Below the pieces are notes generated by a model that ran no database searches, was not told where the DNA came from, and saw nothing but the letters and a program-made list of their open reading frames with translations. From assembly GCF_004920835.1 (NCBI RefSeq), contig NZ_QFHO01000026.1, positions 1 through 63,607 of the forward strand: a DNA stretch of 63,607 nt, read 5' to 3'. Positions 1 to 7,894 of the stretch are shown in pieces. Numbering within the stretch: the stretch's first letter is position 1; each line of letters begins with the position of its first letter. The translations under genes were made by a program, and so were the position numbers. Source of the DNA: Stenotrophomonas maltophilia (lineage in GTDB: Bacteria > Pseudomonadota > Gammaproteobacteria > Xanthomonadales > Xanthomonadaceae).

Positions 1-126
1 CCCCTGCCCCACCGCGCGGATACACGGCCCGTCCAGCACCACGTGGCCGTGCACGACCTCGTCGGCCAGCACCAGCTTCAGGTTGTCGAGAATGCGCTCG
101 CCCATGGATTTCGCCGTCTGTGTCAT
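1..126 (-). CDS. phnM: PhnM-like phosphonate metabolism amidohydrolase, N-terminal fragment
   Basis: Only the first 42 codons are inside the window; the gene runs off the left edge. The predicted start is the ATG whose complement lies at 124-126, with a second in-frame ATG at 103-105. After a short leader the protein reads ILDNLKLVLADEVV followed by a glycine-rich turn, which resembles the first beta strand of PhnM (E. coli begins with a similar I-NNVKLVLENEVV stretch). PhnM hydrolyses ribose-1-methylphosphonate-5-triphosphate in the C-P lyase pathway. It is divergent from phnF, with the candidate PhnF operator at 167-180 between them, which supports the phosphonate link. With so little sequence another amidohydrolase is possible. 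Confidence 0.55.
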   Translation of the reverse strand, partial: MTQTAKSMGERILDNLKLVLADEVVHGHVVLDGPCIRAVGQG

Positions 127-166
127 GCCGTTGCAACCGCAACGCGTTGATATGCCCGCACGTGCA

Positions 167-180
167 GTGCACCTGTCTAG
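167..180. promoter_or_regulatory. Candidate PhnF operator, copy 1
   Basis: The 14-mer CTAGACAGGTGCAC (read on the minus strand) lies about 40 bases upstream of the phnM-like start and 25 bases upstream of the phnF start. The same 14 bases recur exactly at 4220-4233, upstream of the phosphonatase-like operon, in the same orientation relative to the minus-strand gene. The TAGACA core resembles boxes reported for GntR/HutC-family regulators such as PhnF. Assignment to PhnF is inference. Confidence 0.5.
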
Positions 181-205
181 TCCAGCAGCCGCAGATGGAG
201 GTTTG

Positions 206-952
206 ATGACCATGACCGACCCGGCCTTGACGCCGCGCGATTCGGCGCTGCCGCTGTGGCAGCAGATCGAACAGGCGCTGCTGCGGCAGATCCGCGAACG
301 CCAGCTGGTGGAAGGCGACCAGCTGCCCTCGGCGCAGGACCTGGCCACGCGCTTCGCAGTCAACCGCCATACCGTGCGGCGCGCGATCGAGGCGTTGGAG
401 GAGCGCGGCTACATTCGCACCGAAACCGGCCGCGGCAGCTTCGTGCAGGAGCATCCGTACCACTACCCGATCAGCCGACGCACGCGTTTCGGCCGGGCCA
501 TGCATGACCTGAACGTAGAAAGCCACTACACCCTGATCGACACCCGGGTGCAGGTGCCCAGCCGCCAGGTAGCGCGCGCGCTCGGCCTGATCGCTGGCGA
601 GCGCGTGCATCGGGTGGTGTACTCCAGCCAGGTGGAAGACCGTACTGTGGACCACAGCGAAGCCTATTTCCCGGCCACCCGCTTCCCGGGGCTGGGCGAG
701 GTGTTCGCACGCACGCCGTCGGTGACCCGCACGCTGGCCGCATTCGGGGTGACCGACTACCTGCGCCGGCACACCACGGTGATGGCGCGCCTGCCCGATG
801 CCGAGGTCGCGCGCGTGCTCGGGCAATCGACGCGACGGCCGGTGCTGTGCGTGCATTCGCTGAATGTCGATCCACAGGGGCAAGCGGTGCAGTTCGGCAT
901 CACCTGCTTCGCCGGTGACTGGGTGCAGCTGATGGTCAGCAGCGATCTCTAG
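206..952 (+). CDS. phnF: GntR/HutC-family phosphonate regulator PhnF
   Basis: 248 aa. Residues about 15-80 form a GntR winged helix (LPSAQDLATRFAVNRHTVRR, then a RGSF wing end), and the rest is a UTRA ligand-binding domain typical of the HutC subfamily. The pattern matches PhnF regulators of phosphonate genes, which repress transcription until an effector binds. The ATG at 206 is chosen because a TGGAGG sequence lies at 196-201 and because residues upstream in the longer frame (from 83) do not look like the family and would overlap the divergent phnM-like gene; ATG 212 is an alternative. It is divergent from the phnM-like gene and convergent with the phosphonatase-like operon, so it probably controls both. 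Confidence 0.85.
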   Translation: MTMTDPALTPRDSALPLWQQIEQALLRQIRERQLVEGDQLPSAQDLATRFAVNRHTVRRAIEALEERGYIRTETGRGSFVQEHPYHYPISRRTRFGRAMHDLNVESHYTLIDTRVQVPSRQVARALGLIAGERVHRVVYSSQVEDRTVDHSEAYFPATRFPGLGEVFARTPSVTRTLAAFGVTDYLRRHTTVMARLPDAEVARVLGQSTRRPVLCVHSLNVDPQGQAVQFGITCFAGDWVQLMVSSDL

Positions 953-958
953 CGAAAG

Positions 959-983
959 CGCGGCGGGCATTGCACCCGCCGCG
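959..983. terminator. Hairpin between convergent phnF and FAD oxidoreductase
   Basis: A 9-bp perfect stem (959-967 with 975-983, loop 968-974) occupies the 40-base gap between two convergent stop codons. There is no clear T-run, so it may be a weak bidirectional terminator or an mRNA end stabiliser. Confidence 0.45.
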
Positions 984-992
984 TGCAGCGCC

Positions 993-2147
993 TCAGGCTG
1001 CGCGCCGCAGCGCCGTGTAGCGGCCGTCCACCAGCTCTTCGGCCAGACCGAAGCTGAGCGTCATGCCCAGGCCACCGCCACCGATGGCGTTGACGATGGT
1101 CACGCCCGGTGCCGGCTCGGCGACGAATTCGCTGCTGCCATCCAGCAGCTTGGGATAGATGCCGTGCCAGGTCTGCGCAATGCGCGCGTCGGGTACCTGC
1201 ATGAAACGGGACAGGTAATCGAGCACCTTCTGGTTGATGGCGTGCTCATCGAACGGATCGTGCGTATGTGCGTAGGCATGCGAATCACCAATGGTGATTT
1301 CACCCTGGCCGTTCTGCGCGGCCATCACGTGGATGCCGAGCTCGATCAGGTCGGCATGCTCGGCCTGGTAACGCGCCTGCAACGGCGCGACATCGGCGGC
1401 CTCGCGGAATCCGGCGTAGTGCACCAGCGACAGGCCGCCACAGAGGGCCGCACCCAGGCGGAACCCGGACGGCTGTGCGGCCAACCGCAGCATCTGCAGC
1501 TTGCAGCGGGTCAATGGTGCTGCCGCGTACCGCTCCGGATACAACTGCTCGAACTCCGGACCGCTGCAGACGAACACCTGATCCGCCTCGAACAGGCGGC
1601 TGCCGGACCACACCCGACCGCTCTCCACCGCCGTTACCGGCGTGCGCCAATGGAACTGCACACCGTGCTGTTCATGCAGCATGTCCGGCAGCGCGCGGAT
1701 CGCCTGGCGCGGATCGACCACCAGCTCATCGGCATTGAACAGCGCGCCGCGCAGCTCGCGCGCCACCAATGCCGGCGACTTCGCCAGCGCCGCATCCCGA
1801 TCCAGCAGGCGGCATGGGCGCAGTTGCGCATTGGCCGTCGCATACTGCTGCAGCACGGCCCATTCGTCTTCGGCATGGGCCACATGCAACGAGCCACTGG
1901 GATCGTGCCAGAGGCCGGCCACGTCGATCAGCTCCTGCCAGATCTGCCGCGAGCGCAGCGCGCGCTCATACAGCGGTCCATTGGGCACGCCGATCGGCCA
2001 GACCATGCCGAAGTTGCGGATGGAGGCGCCGACAGCGCGTTCATGGCGCTCCAGCACGGTGACCTTGCAGCCACGCACGGCCAGCGCGCGGGCCACGGCC
2101 AGGCCGACGATGCCGGCACCGACCACGAGGGCGGTTGTGTTCTTCAT
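993..2147 (-). CDS. TIGR03364-type FAD-dependent oxidoreductase, probable aminophosphonate oxidase
   Basis: 384 aa. The N-terminus carries a Rossmann GxGxxG (ALVVGAGIVGLAVARAL, glycines 10, 12, 15) followed by the acidic end of beta 2 (VLERHERAVGAS). The C-terminus has the second FAD loop (AIGGGGLGMTLSFGLAEELV). This is the D-amino-acid-oxidase (DAO) fold. The family is known to sit beside phosphonatase-like HAD hydrolases and is proposed to deaminate a 2-aminoethylphosphonate-type substrate to an aldehyde, producing peroxide. It is the last gene of the operon 4140-993, 11 bases after the DUF5690 gene. The start at 2147 is chosen because it begins just before the Rossmann strand; a longer open frame upstream overlaps DUF5690 and is rejected. 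The exact substrate is inference. Confidence 0.8.
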   Translation of the reverse strand: MKNTTALVVGAGIVGLAVARALAVRGCKVTVLERHERAVGASIRNFGMVWPIGVPNGPLYERALRSRQIWQELIDVAGLWHDPSGSLHVAHAEDEWAVLQQYATANAQLRPCRLLDRDAALAKSPALVARELRGALFNADELVVDPRQAIRALPDMLHEQHGVQFHWRTPVTAVESGRVWSGSRLFEADQVFVCSGPEFEQLYPERYAAAPLTRCKLQMLRLAAQPSGFRLGAALCGGLSLVHYAGFREAADVAPLQARYQAEHADLIELGIHVMAAQNGQGEITIGDSHAYAHTHDPFDEHAINQKVLDYLSRFMQVPDARIAQTWHGIYPKLLDGSSEFVAEPAPGVTIVNAIGGGGLGMTLSFGLAEELVDGRYTALRRAA

Positions 2148-2158
2148 GGGGGATGGAC

Positions 2159-3454
2159 TCAGACGGAGGCGAGTGCTGGCATGCGGGCCAGGCGCAGCGC
2201 CTTGTGGTGGAAGTACAGCAGGGACAGCAGCAGGCAGGCACCGCCCAGCAACGACAGATGGATGACCGCACTGGAGAAAAAGCGCACCCACGACAGCTGC
2301 AGGCCAGAGAATTCGTGGCCAAGCAGGACCAGCACACTGCCCAGGTAGCCGAACGCATCGGCCAGGTACATCACGAAGCCGACGTTGCCAGCGACCTTGA
2401 AGGTGGCGATCAGGCGTTCGAAGAACACGCAGTTGAAGGGCACGTAGGCCAGGTACAGGCCGAAGCCCACCAGGCCCAGCCACGCCAGCGGATGCAGCAT
2501 GCCTTCGCGGAACGCCAGCGTGCTCAGTCCTGCAGTGGCCAGGCCGATGAACATCAGCGCGTGCAACGCCATCAGGCCGTTGAGGTTGTTGCGGAACCAG
2601 GTCAGGCCGGCGGTCAGTGCCAGCACCGCGAACGCCACCGGCGTTTCGATGGCGGCGAACACGCCGGCGCTGCCACCGTAGCCCAGCTCGCGGAACAGCT
2701 CGGCTTCAAAGCTGTCGCGGAAATCGCGGACCACGGTCAGGCACACGTAGCACAGGATCATCAGCGCCAGCCCCGGCAGGAAGCGGCGCACGAAGGCGCG
2801 ACGCTGCGCGCGGTCCATCGGTAGCCGCGGCGAGCGCTCGCGCAGGTCGGCGGCATCCGGGGCGGGAATGCGTTCCAGCATGCGTACCGACACCAGCAGC
2901 AGCGGCAGGAACAGCAGGCCGCACAGGAACGGCATCCAGAACTCGCTAACGCCCTGCAGCAGCAGCCATTTTCCGACCGACTTCACCACGCCGGAGGCCA
3001 TGATGAAACTGGAGGCAAGGATCGCGCCCATCGCTTCGGTGGTCCGTCGCCCTTCCAGGTAGCTGAACACCAGGCCCCACACCATGCCCAGCGGCAGGCC
3101 GTTGAGGAACAGGAACGGGATGTTCCACGGCGCCGGCACCAGCGCGAAGCCGAGCAGTGCCAACCAGGAAATGCCGATCAGGCCCAGCAGCAGGCTGGCG
3201 CGGCGCTCGGCGCGCAGTTCGCCGATCACCCGCACGCCGATGAACTTGCTGCACATGTAGCCCAGCACCTGCGCCACCACCAGCCACACCTTGTAGTCGG
3301 CGCCGAACAGATGCTGGTCATCGAACGATGCGGCGGCGAATGGCTTGCGAAAGGCATACATGCACGCATAGGTGGACAGCGCGGCACTGCCGGCGAACAC
3401 CGTCAGCGCCAACCGATGCCCCTGCAGCCGAGCCCGCAGCGAGGGCCGGCTCAT
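2159..3454 (-). CDS. DUF5690 MFS-like membrane protein, candidate phosphonate permease
   Basis: 431 aa with about 12 hydrophobic segments and MFS-like layout. It has the near-N-terminal motif YAFRKPFAAASF and mid-protein loops RRTTEAMGAI and RDSFEAELFRELG typical of DUF5690 proteins. The ATG overlaps the stop of the HAD hydrolase gene (ATGA, 3451-3454), so the two are translationally coupled. Sitting between a phosphonatase-like hydrolase and an amine-oxidising flavoenzyme, and with no ABC phosphonate importer visible, it is the best candidate for uptake of the operon's substrate. That role is inferred from context; the family has no transport assay known to me. Confidence 0.75.
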   Translation of the reverse strand: MSRPSLRARLQGHRLALTVFAGSAALSTYACMYAFRKPFAAASFDDQHLFGADYKVWLVVAQVLGYMCSKFIGVRVIGELRAERRASLLLGLIGISWLALLGFALVPAPWNIPFLFLNGLPLGMVWGLVFSYLEGRRTTEAMGAILASSFIMASGVVKSVGKWLLLQGVSEFWMPFLCGLLFLPLLLVSVRMLERIPAPDAADLRERSPRLPMDRAQRRAFVRRFLPGLALMILCYVCLTVVRDFRDSFEAELFRELGYGGSAGVFAAIETPVAFAVLALTAGLTWFRNNLNGLMALHALMFIGLATAGLSTLAFREGMLHPLAWLGLVGFGLYLAYVPFNCVFFERLIATFKVAGNVGFVMYLADAFGYLGSVLVLLGHEFSGLQLSWVRFFSSAVIHLSLLGGACLLLSLLYFHHKALRLARMPALASV

Positions 3455-4140
3455 GCAGCGGCGACCGTGCCGGAACGTGCCAGGCCGAGCAGCGCCGGCA
3501 GGCGGTCGAGGTGGTCGATGATGTGGTCCGGACCATGCGGCAGCAGTTCGGAACGGGTGAACGCACCGGTTGTGACCGCGATGTTCAGGCCGACGCCGGC
3601 ATTGCGGCCTTCGTTGATGTCGACCTCGGTGTCGCCCACCTTCACTACAGCGGCGGCGTCATCCACACCGGTGCGCTGCATCAGCGCATGGATCATGTAC
3701 GGCGCGGGGCGACCCATCGGGACCTCATCGCTGGCCACCAACGCATCGATGCGATCCTGCCAACCGAGCCGCTCGATGATCACCTCGGCAATGTCACGCG
3801 AGAAGCCGGTATCCAGGCCGATGCGGATGCCGTGCGCGCGCAGCGTTTCGAACAGTACCTCGGCACCCGGCAGCGGCGCGATGCCCGGTGCATGGCGGTA
3901 GCACTCGAGCATGCGCGCCACGAAGTCGGCATGGATCGGCGCCACGTGCGGGTCGTCCACCGCAGTCCCCAACAGGCGGGCGATCGCCTGCGGCTTGGGG
4001 TAGCCCATCAACGGGCGCACGTGCTCTACGTCGATGGCGTGGCCGGCGGCGGCCATCGCTTCAACGAAGGCGCGGGCGACCAGTCCCGGGTCGGCAACGG
4101 TGGTTCCGGCGATATCAAGAACGGCGAGGCGGTAGCGCAT
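3451..4140 (-). CDS. Phosphonatase-like HAD hydrolase (TIGR03351 type)
   Basis: 229 aa. Motif 1 is LDIAGTTV with nucleophile Asp9; the DxAGT form is characteristic of phosphonatases rather than ordinary HAD phosphatases (DxDxT). The cap contains Lys49 in MGYPKPQA, at the place of the Schiff-base lysine of phosphonoacetaldehyde hydrolase. The usual late lysine is replaced by Arg (MGRPAPYM), also a phosphonatase trait, and the GDTEVDINEG acidic motif 4 is present. These residues predict C-P bond cleavage of a 2-oxoethylphosphonate. It is the first gene of the operon; the ATG at 4140 is chosen because a longer frame would run into the LysR gene. Confidence 0.85.
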   Translation of the reverse strand: MRYRLAVLDIAGTTVADPGLVARAFVEAMAAAGHAIDVEHVRPLMGYPKPQAIARLLGTAVDDPHVAPIHADFVARMLECYRHAPGIAPLPGAEVLFETLRAHGIRIGLDTGFSRDIAEVIIERLGWQDRIDALVASDEVPMGRPAPYMIHALMQRTGVDDAAAVVKVGDTEVDINEGRNAGVGLNIAVTTGAFTRSELLPHGPDHIIDHLDRLPALLGLARSGTVAAA

Positions 4141-4219
4141 GGCGGCAGGCGGTGTTGGGTGGAGGTGCCCAGCTTCGCCGCGGCCGGCCACGCCCTGATG
4201 ACAGCGGCCGGACAGGCCG

Positions 4220-4233
4220 GTGCACCTGTCTAG
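4220..4233. promoter_or_regulatory. Candidate PhnF operator, copy 2
   Basis: Exact second copy of CTAGACAGGTGCAC (minus strand), about 80 bases upstream of the HAD hydrolase start and overlapping the stop codon of the LysR gene. It also belongs to a 6-bp inverted repeat, GACAGG at 4211-4216 and CCTGTC at 4225-4230. See 167-180. Confidence 0.5.
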
Positions 4234-5135
4234 CCGTGCGGCCCTTGCCCTGCCATGTGCCGCACGTGCTCGGCGGCCTGCGCATGCAGCCAGTCGCGGA
4301 AAGCAAGGAAGCCACGATGGCTGGCCGAGCGCTGCGGGTACACCAGCCAATGCGGCCACGCCGTCTTCAGGCGCTGGCTGGACAGCGCAACCAGCTGGCC
4401 GGATTCCAGCAGCAGGCGTGCCCGGGTCACCCGTCCGAGCGCCACGCCCACGCCATCCAGCGCCGCGCGATGGTGCGCTTCCGAATCATCCAGCACCGCC
4501 ACGAAGCGCGGCGGCGGGCTCTGCCCGCTCAAGGCGAACCACGCGCCCCACGCGCCGTCAGGATCACCCAGCAGTGGCCACTGGGTCAGCGGTACGCGGT
4601 CGATACCGCCCATGCGTTCAATCAGCGCCGGGCTGGCCATCGGCAGCAGCCACTCGTCAAACAATGGCTCCACCACCAGCCCGGGCCAGTGCCCTCTGCC
4701 CAGCCGCAGCGCCGCGTCGAACTGCCGCTGACGCTCGAAATCCACCAGGCGCTCACTCGACTGCAAGTTGATCTCGATCTGTGGGTGCTCAGCCACGAAG
4801 TGGCCCAGGCGCGGCACCAGCCAGGCCGACGCCATCGATGGCACCGCGCTGATCGTCAGCACGTGCTCGGCACGCGCGGCATAGGGCTGGAAGGCTTCGT
4901 TGATCGCATCCAGGTGCGGACCCACCTGGTCGAGCAGGCGCTGCCCCTCAAGGGTGAGGGTGACACCACGTGGCTGGCGGACCAGCAGCGGCTGCCCGAG
5001 CCGCTCTTCCAGCTGGCGCATCTGATGGCTGAGTGCACTGACGGTCAGGTTCATCGACGCCGCCGCGCGCGACAGGTTGCCGAGCCGGGCGGCAGCCACG
5101 AAACCCTGCAGGGCATGGAGGGGTGGGCGGGACAT
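4230..5135 (-). CDS. LysR-family transcriptional regulator, GcvA-like
   Basis: 301 aa. The N-terminal winged helix is complete (LHALQGFVAAARLGNLSRAA, then VSALSHQMRQLEERLG), followed by the LTLEGQRLL linker and a periplasmic-binding-protein-like effector domain. The early motif set (SRAAASMNLTVSALSHQ) is typical of GcvA/AmpR-like LysR proteins. The start MSRPPLHALQGF at 5135 is preferred; the open frame extends 28 codons further upstream without family resemblance. It lies upstream of the phosphonate operon in the same direction with a 89-base gap that holds the operator at 4220-4233, so it is probably a separate unit. Target genes are unknown; the divergent small ORF at 5234 is a possible one. 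Confidence 0.85.
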   Translation of the reverse strand: MSRPPLHALQGFVAAARLGNLSRAAASMNLTVSALSHQMRQLEERLGQPLLVRQPRGVTLTLEGQRLLDQVGPHLDAINEAFQPYAARAEHVLTISAVPSMASAWLVPRLGHFVAEHPQIEINLQSSERLVDFERQRQFDAALRLGRGHWPGLVVEPLFDEWLLPMASPALIERMGGIDRVPLTQWPLLGDPDGAWGAWFALSGQSPPPRFVAVLDDSEAHHRAALDGVGVALGRVTRARLLLESGQLVALSSQRLKTAWPHWLVYPQRSASHRGFLAFRDWLHAQAAEHVRHMAGQGPHG

Positions 5136-5233
5136 CAGGCTTGAATTCCTCTCAAGGCAAGCTTGCGGAAATGTCGCTTTTTCGCCTTCCATGCTGCCCG
5201 TATCGTGCAATCCACTCAAGTGGAGGTACGCAC

Positions 5234-5425
5234 ATGAACATCTTCAGCGGCCTGTTGTTCCTGCATGGCCATGTGACCAACGCCGAGCTGGCGCGGCAAC
5301 TGGCCAGCCCTTCCCCGTCGCCGTCCCCGCCGCCCAGCAGCACTCCCGGTAGTGCCGGCCGCTGGCCGGCAGCGGCAAGATGCCCGGTCACCGAGGTTGC
5401 CGGCCAGCGGCAGGCACTACCCTAG
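5234..5425 (+). CDS. Small hypothetical protein whose 3' half is SMAG repeat
   Basis: 63 aa. An ATG at 5234 follows a good ribosome site (GGAGG at 5222-5226). The first about 24 residues, MNIFSGLLFLHGHVTNAELA, look like a genuine short conserved peptide with a hydrophobic N-terminus. They are followed by a low-complexity SPSPSPSPPPSS run and then a tail encoded by the two SMAG palindromes at 5349-5420; the stop lies immediately after the second. It is divergent from the LysR gene. It is probably a real small gene whose end has been overwritten by repeat insertion. No function is recognised. Confidence 0.5.
   Translation: MNIFSGLLFLHGHVTNAELARQLASPSPSPSPPPSSTPGSAGRWPAAARCPVTEVAGQRQALP
5349..5420. 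repeat. SMAG (GTAG-type REP) inverted pair
   Basis: Two 23-bp GTAG-headed palindromes of the TGCCGGCC subtype face each other: 5349-5371 (GTAG first) and 5398-5420 (ending CTAC). The 26-base spacer gives a large potential hairpin at the end of the convergent alkaline phosphatase gene. The second copy has one imperfect base in the stem. Confidence 0.85.
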
Positions 5426-6975
5426 CGCTGCAGTGCTTCCTGCACCGCCGCAGCCACGTCGGTGTTGTCGATGTAACTGCCGTCGTTCCAGCGCACATGC
5501 TGGCGGTAGCCCTCGTCGACGCCCCGCACGCGCTGGCCCAGCAGCTCCGACCCTGCCCCCTTGGCCCACAACGGCACCAGTGCATTGGAATGGTTGCCGG
5601 TGGGACGGAAGCTCATCCCCGGCATGCGTCCACGGCCGTTGTTGCGCACCGGCTCGAAGGCCACGCTCTGTGCATCCGGGCCCATCGGCATGCTGTTGTC
5701 GTGGTCGGTGGTGACGATCAGCAGGGTGCGTTCCCAGCCACCGTTGCGTTCGATCCACTCGATCACTGCTGTCACCGCGTCGTTGAACTCCACGGTTTCC
5801 TCGATCAGCCGGCCGTACTGCGGCTGGTCGCCGCACTGGCCGTAGTGCCATTCGGTGCCGCAGGCGCTGGTATGCGCGGCCCAGTCGGTAGCGCCACCTT
5901 CCACCATCAGGAACAGGCCCTCGGCCGAACGCTGCTGCAGGAACTGCAGCGCACCGCGGGTCATGGTTGCAAGATCCGGCACGCTGTCGATCTTCCTCAC
6001 ACCAGAAGGCGTGGCCGCATCCTTGCCCAGCACCTGCAGCTGGCGCGCCTGCTGCAGCGTGTTGGCCACGCGCGGCACGCCGATCAGCGGCCGGTCGGTC
6101 GGCAGCCGTCCCTGCGCCAGCGCAGCGAACGCCTCCTTGCTGCGGATCAGGCGCCACGGCCCGGACGGATTACCGGCGATGGTGCTGCCCGCTTCCAGCT
6201 GCTGCCAATCCTGCTGCGACACCCACTCCCACGGGTTCGCACAGCCCTCGGCCTTCACCGCGCCCGCGCCCGCGCCTTCGTCACAGGCATGGCCATCAAC
6301 GCTGTAGCCGGGACCACCAGTACCCATCACCAGGTCCATGTGGCCCTGCGCCAGCATCTGGTGCGCAATGGCGTGATAGTTGTTGCGCGATTCGTTCTGC
6401 GCAGCGAACGCGGCCGGCGTGGCATGTGCGAACGGCACCGAGGTGACCACGCCGGTGGCCATGCCCAGGCGCTTGGCATGCAGCGTATTGAATTCCACCG
6501 CGTTGCCATCGTTGCTGTAGTTGATGGCGTTGTTGTAGGTCTTGATGCCCGAGGACAACGCCGTGCCCGCCGCTGCACTGTCGGTGGCGACCGCGGCCAG
6601 GTACTGGTAGCCGGCGAACGGCAGGTCCTGCGCGGGAACCGGTGAGTCATCCCATGCTTTGGCCGCGTCGTAGCCGAGGGTCTGCGCGTTGTCGCGGGTC
6701 GGCTGGCTGCTGGCGTTCAACGGATAGGTGGTCACGGCGAGGCGCTGCGGGAAGTCCGCATAGGGGGCGCCTTCGCGGCTGCCGTACTGCCAGTAGGCAG
6801 CCGCGTCCCAGGTGCCCCAACCGGCACCGTCGTTGATCATCACGATCACGTTGTGCGGGCGCGTGGTGCTGGCCGCAGCGGTATCGGCGCGCAGGTTCGG
6901 CTGACAGCCACCGAGCGCGAGCAGCGCGAGCAGCAGAGAGGAAGGGAGCCAACGGCGTGGCATGTGTGCAGTCAT
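5422..6975 (-). CDS. Alkaline phosphatase, lipoprotein
   Basis: 517 aa. The N-terminus is a lipoprotein signal (LLLALLALGGC, lipid Cys24). The PhoA-fold metal site starts with HNVIVMINDGAG (Asp49), the catalytic serine is Ser133 in ATDSAAAGTAL, and the C-terminal metal ligands are seen in TTDHDNSMPMG and GNHSNALVPLWAKG. It hydrolyses phosphomonoesters in the periplasm, tethered to a membrane. The first ATG at 6975 is used; ATG 6963 (residue 5) is an alternative. The location near phosphonate genes suggests phosphorus acquisition, but no Pho box was identified by eye. It ends against the SMAG pair at 5349-5420. Confidence 0.9.
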   Translation of the reverse strand: MTAHMPRRWLPSSLLLALLALGGCQPNLRADTAAASTTRPHNVIVMINDGAGWGTWDAAAYWQYGSREGAPYADFPQRLAVTTYPLNASSQPTRDNAQTLGYDAAKAWDDSPVPAQDLPFAGYQYLAAVATDSAAAGTALSSGIKTYNNAINYSNDGNAVEFNTLHAKRLGMATGVVTSVPFAHATPAAFAAQNESRNNYHAIAHQMLAQGHMDLVMGTGGPGYSVDGHACDEGAGAGAVKAEGCANPWEWVSQQDWQQLEAGSTIAGNPSGPWRLIRSKEAFAALAQGRLPTDRPLIGVPRVANTLQQARQLQVLGKDAATPSGVRKIDSVPDLATMTRGALQFLQQRSAEGLFLMVEGGATDWAAHTSACGTEWHYGQCGDQPQYGRLIEETVEFNDAVTAVIEWIERNGGWERTLLIVTTDHDNSMPMGPDAQSVAFEPVRNNGRGRMPGMSFRPTGNHSNALVPLWAKGAGSELLGQRVRGVDEGYRQHVRWNDGSYIDNTDVAAAVQEALQR

Positions 6976-7043
6976 CGGAGGTCCCGTCAGGCCAGTGGCG
7001 GCCCATTATTTCGAACGTTATATCATTTCAATATTGCAGCTTC

Positions 7044-7889
7044 ATGCAGCCGATGCGCACTATCCTGCGAGCTTCCCTCGCCACCGCAGCATCCATGCCG
7101 TCTTCTTCCCCTGCACGCGCGCCTCTCTCCTTCATCACCCTCGATGCCGCCACCTTCGAGGTGATCCATCAGGACAACGCCGGGGTCGCGCGGCAGCCGG
7201 CGTCGCTGACCAAACTGATGACCGCCTACGCAGCGTATGCGTGCATCGAAGAAGGGGGTCGCACATGGGACGAGGCGGTCACCATTGCCGCCGAAGACGT
7301 GCACGCGGTGGCCGATGATGAAACGCGGATGGGCCTGGTGCCCGGCGAAAGGGTCAGCCTGGCACGCTTGCTGGAAGGGTTGATGATCGTCTCCGGCAAT
7401 GATGCGGCGCTGGCCATCGCGCGTCATCTGGACGGATCACAGTCTGCATTCCTGGACCGCATGAACCGGCACGCACGCCAGCTCGGCCTGCGCAGCACCT
7501 GGTTCGCCAGCGTCTCCGGCATCACCACGCCACACCATGCGTCCAGCGCCCGCGACATGGCAGTGCTGGCGGCCTGCCTGCTGAACGATCATCCGCAGAT
7601 TCTGGCCGTCACCGCACAGCGCGCGTTCGCGCACGGCAGCTTCAGCCGCAACAACCAGAATGCCCTGCTTGGCGATGACGGCGTGGATGGCTTGAAGACC
7701 GGCTACACCCAGGCCGCGGGCTTCTGCCTGGCCGCCACCGCCTGCCAACCTGTGCCACGGCGCGCGCATCCGGTACGGCTGATCACAGTGGTGCTTGGCT
7801 CGGACAGCCGCGACGCACGCGATGCTCTGGTACGCGAACGGCTGGCCGCCGGATTCGCTGCGCTGGCCGGCAGCAGCGCCGACGCCTGA
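7044..7889 (+). CDS. Peptidase S11 D-alanyl-D-alanine carboxypeptidase-like protein
   Basis: 281 aa from ATG 7044 (ATG 7053 also possible). The three penicillin-binding motifs are present: SLTK at residues 54-57, SGN in MIVSGNDAALA, and KTG in GLKTGYTQAAGF. This enzyme family trims the terminal D-Ala of peptidoglycan stem peptides in the periplasm. It is shorter than DacA/DacC because the C-terminal beta domain and membrane helix are missing. The N-terminus (MRTILRASLATAASM) is a poor signal peptide, so export is uncertain. It is divergent from the alkaline phosphatase with a short intergenic gap, and convergent with the TetR gene. Confidence 0.8.
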   Translation: MQPMRTILRASLATAASMPSSSPARAPLSFITLDAATFEVIHQDNAGVARQPASLTKLMTAYAAYACIEEGGRTWDEAVTIAAEDVHAVADDETRMGLVPGERVSLARLLEGLMIVSGNDAALAIARHLDGSQSAFLDRMNRHARQLGLRSTWFASVSGITTPHHASSARDMAVLAACLLNDHPQILAVTAQRAFAHGSFSRNNQNALLGDDGVDGLKTGYTQAAGFCLAATACQPVPRRAHPVRLITVVLGSDSRDARDALVRERLAAGFAALAGSSADA

Positions 7890-7894
7890 GCGGC

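Noticed and set aside
83..205. 41-codon N-terminal extension of phnF
   Set aside because: It overlaps the divergent phnM-like gene and the operator, and the family starts near 206.
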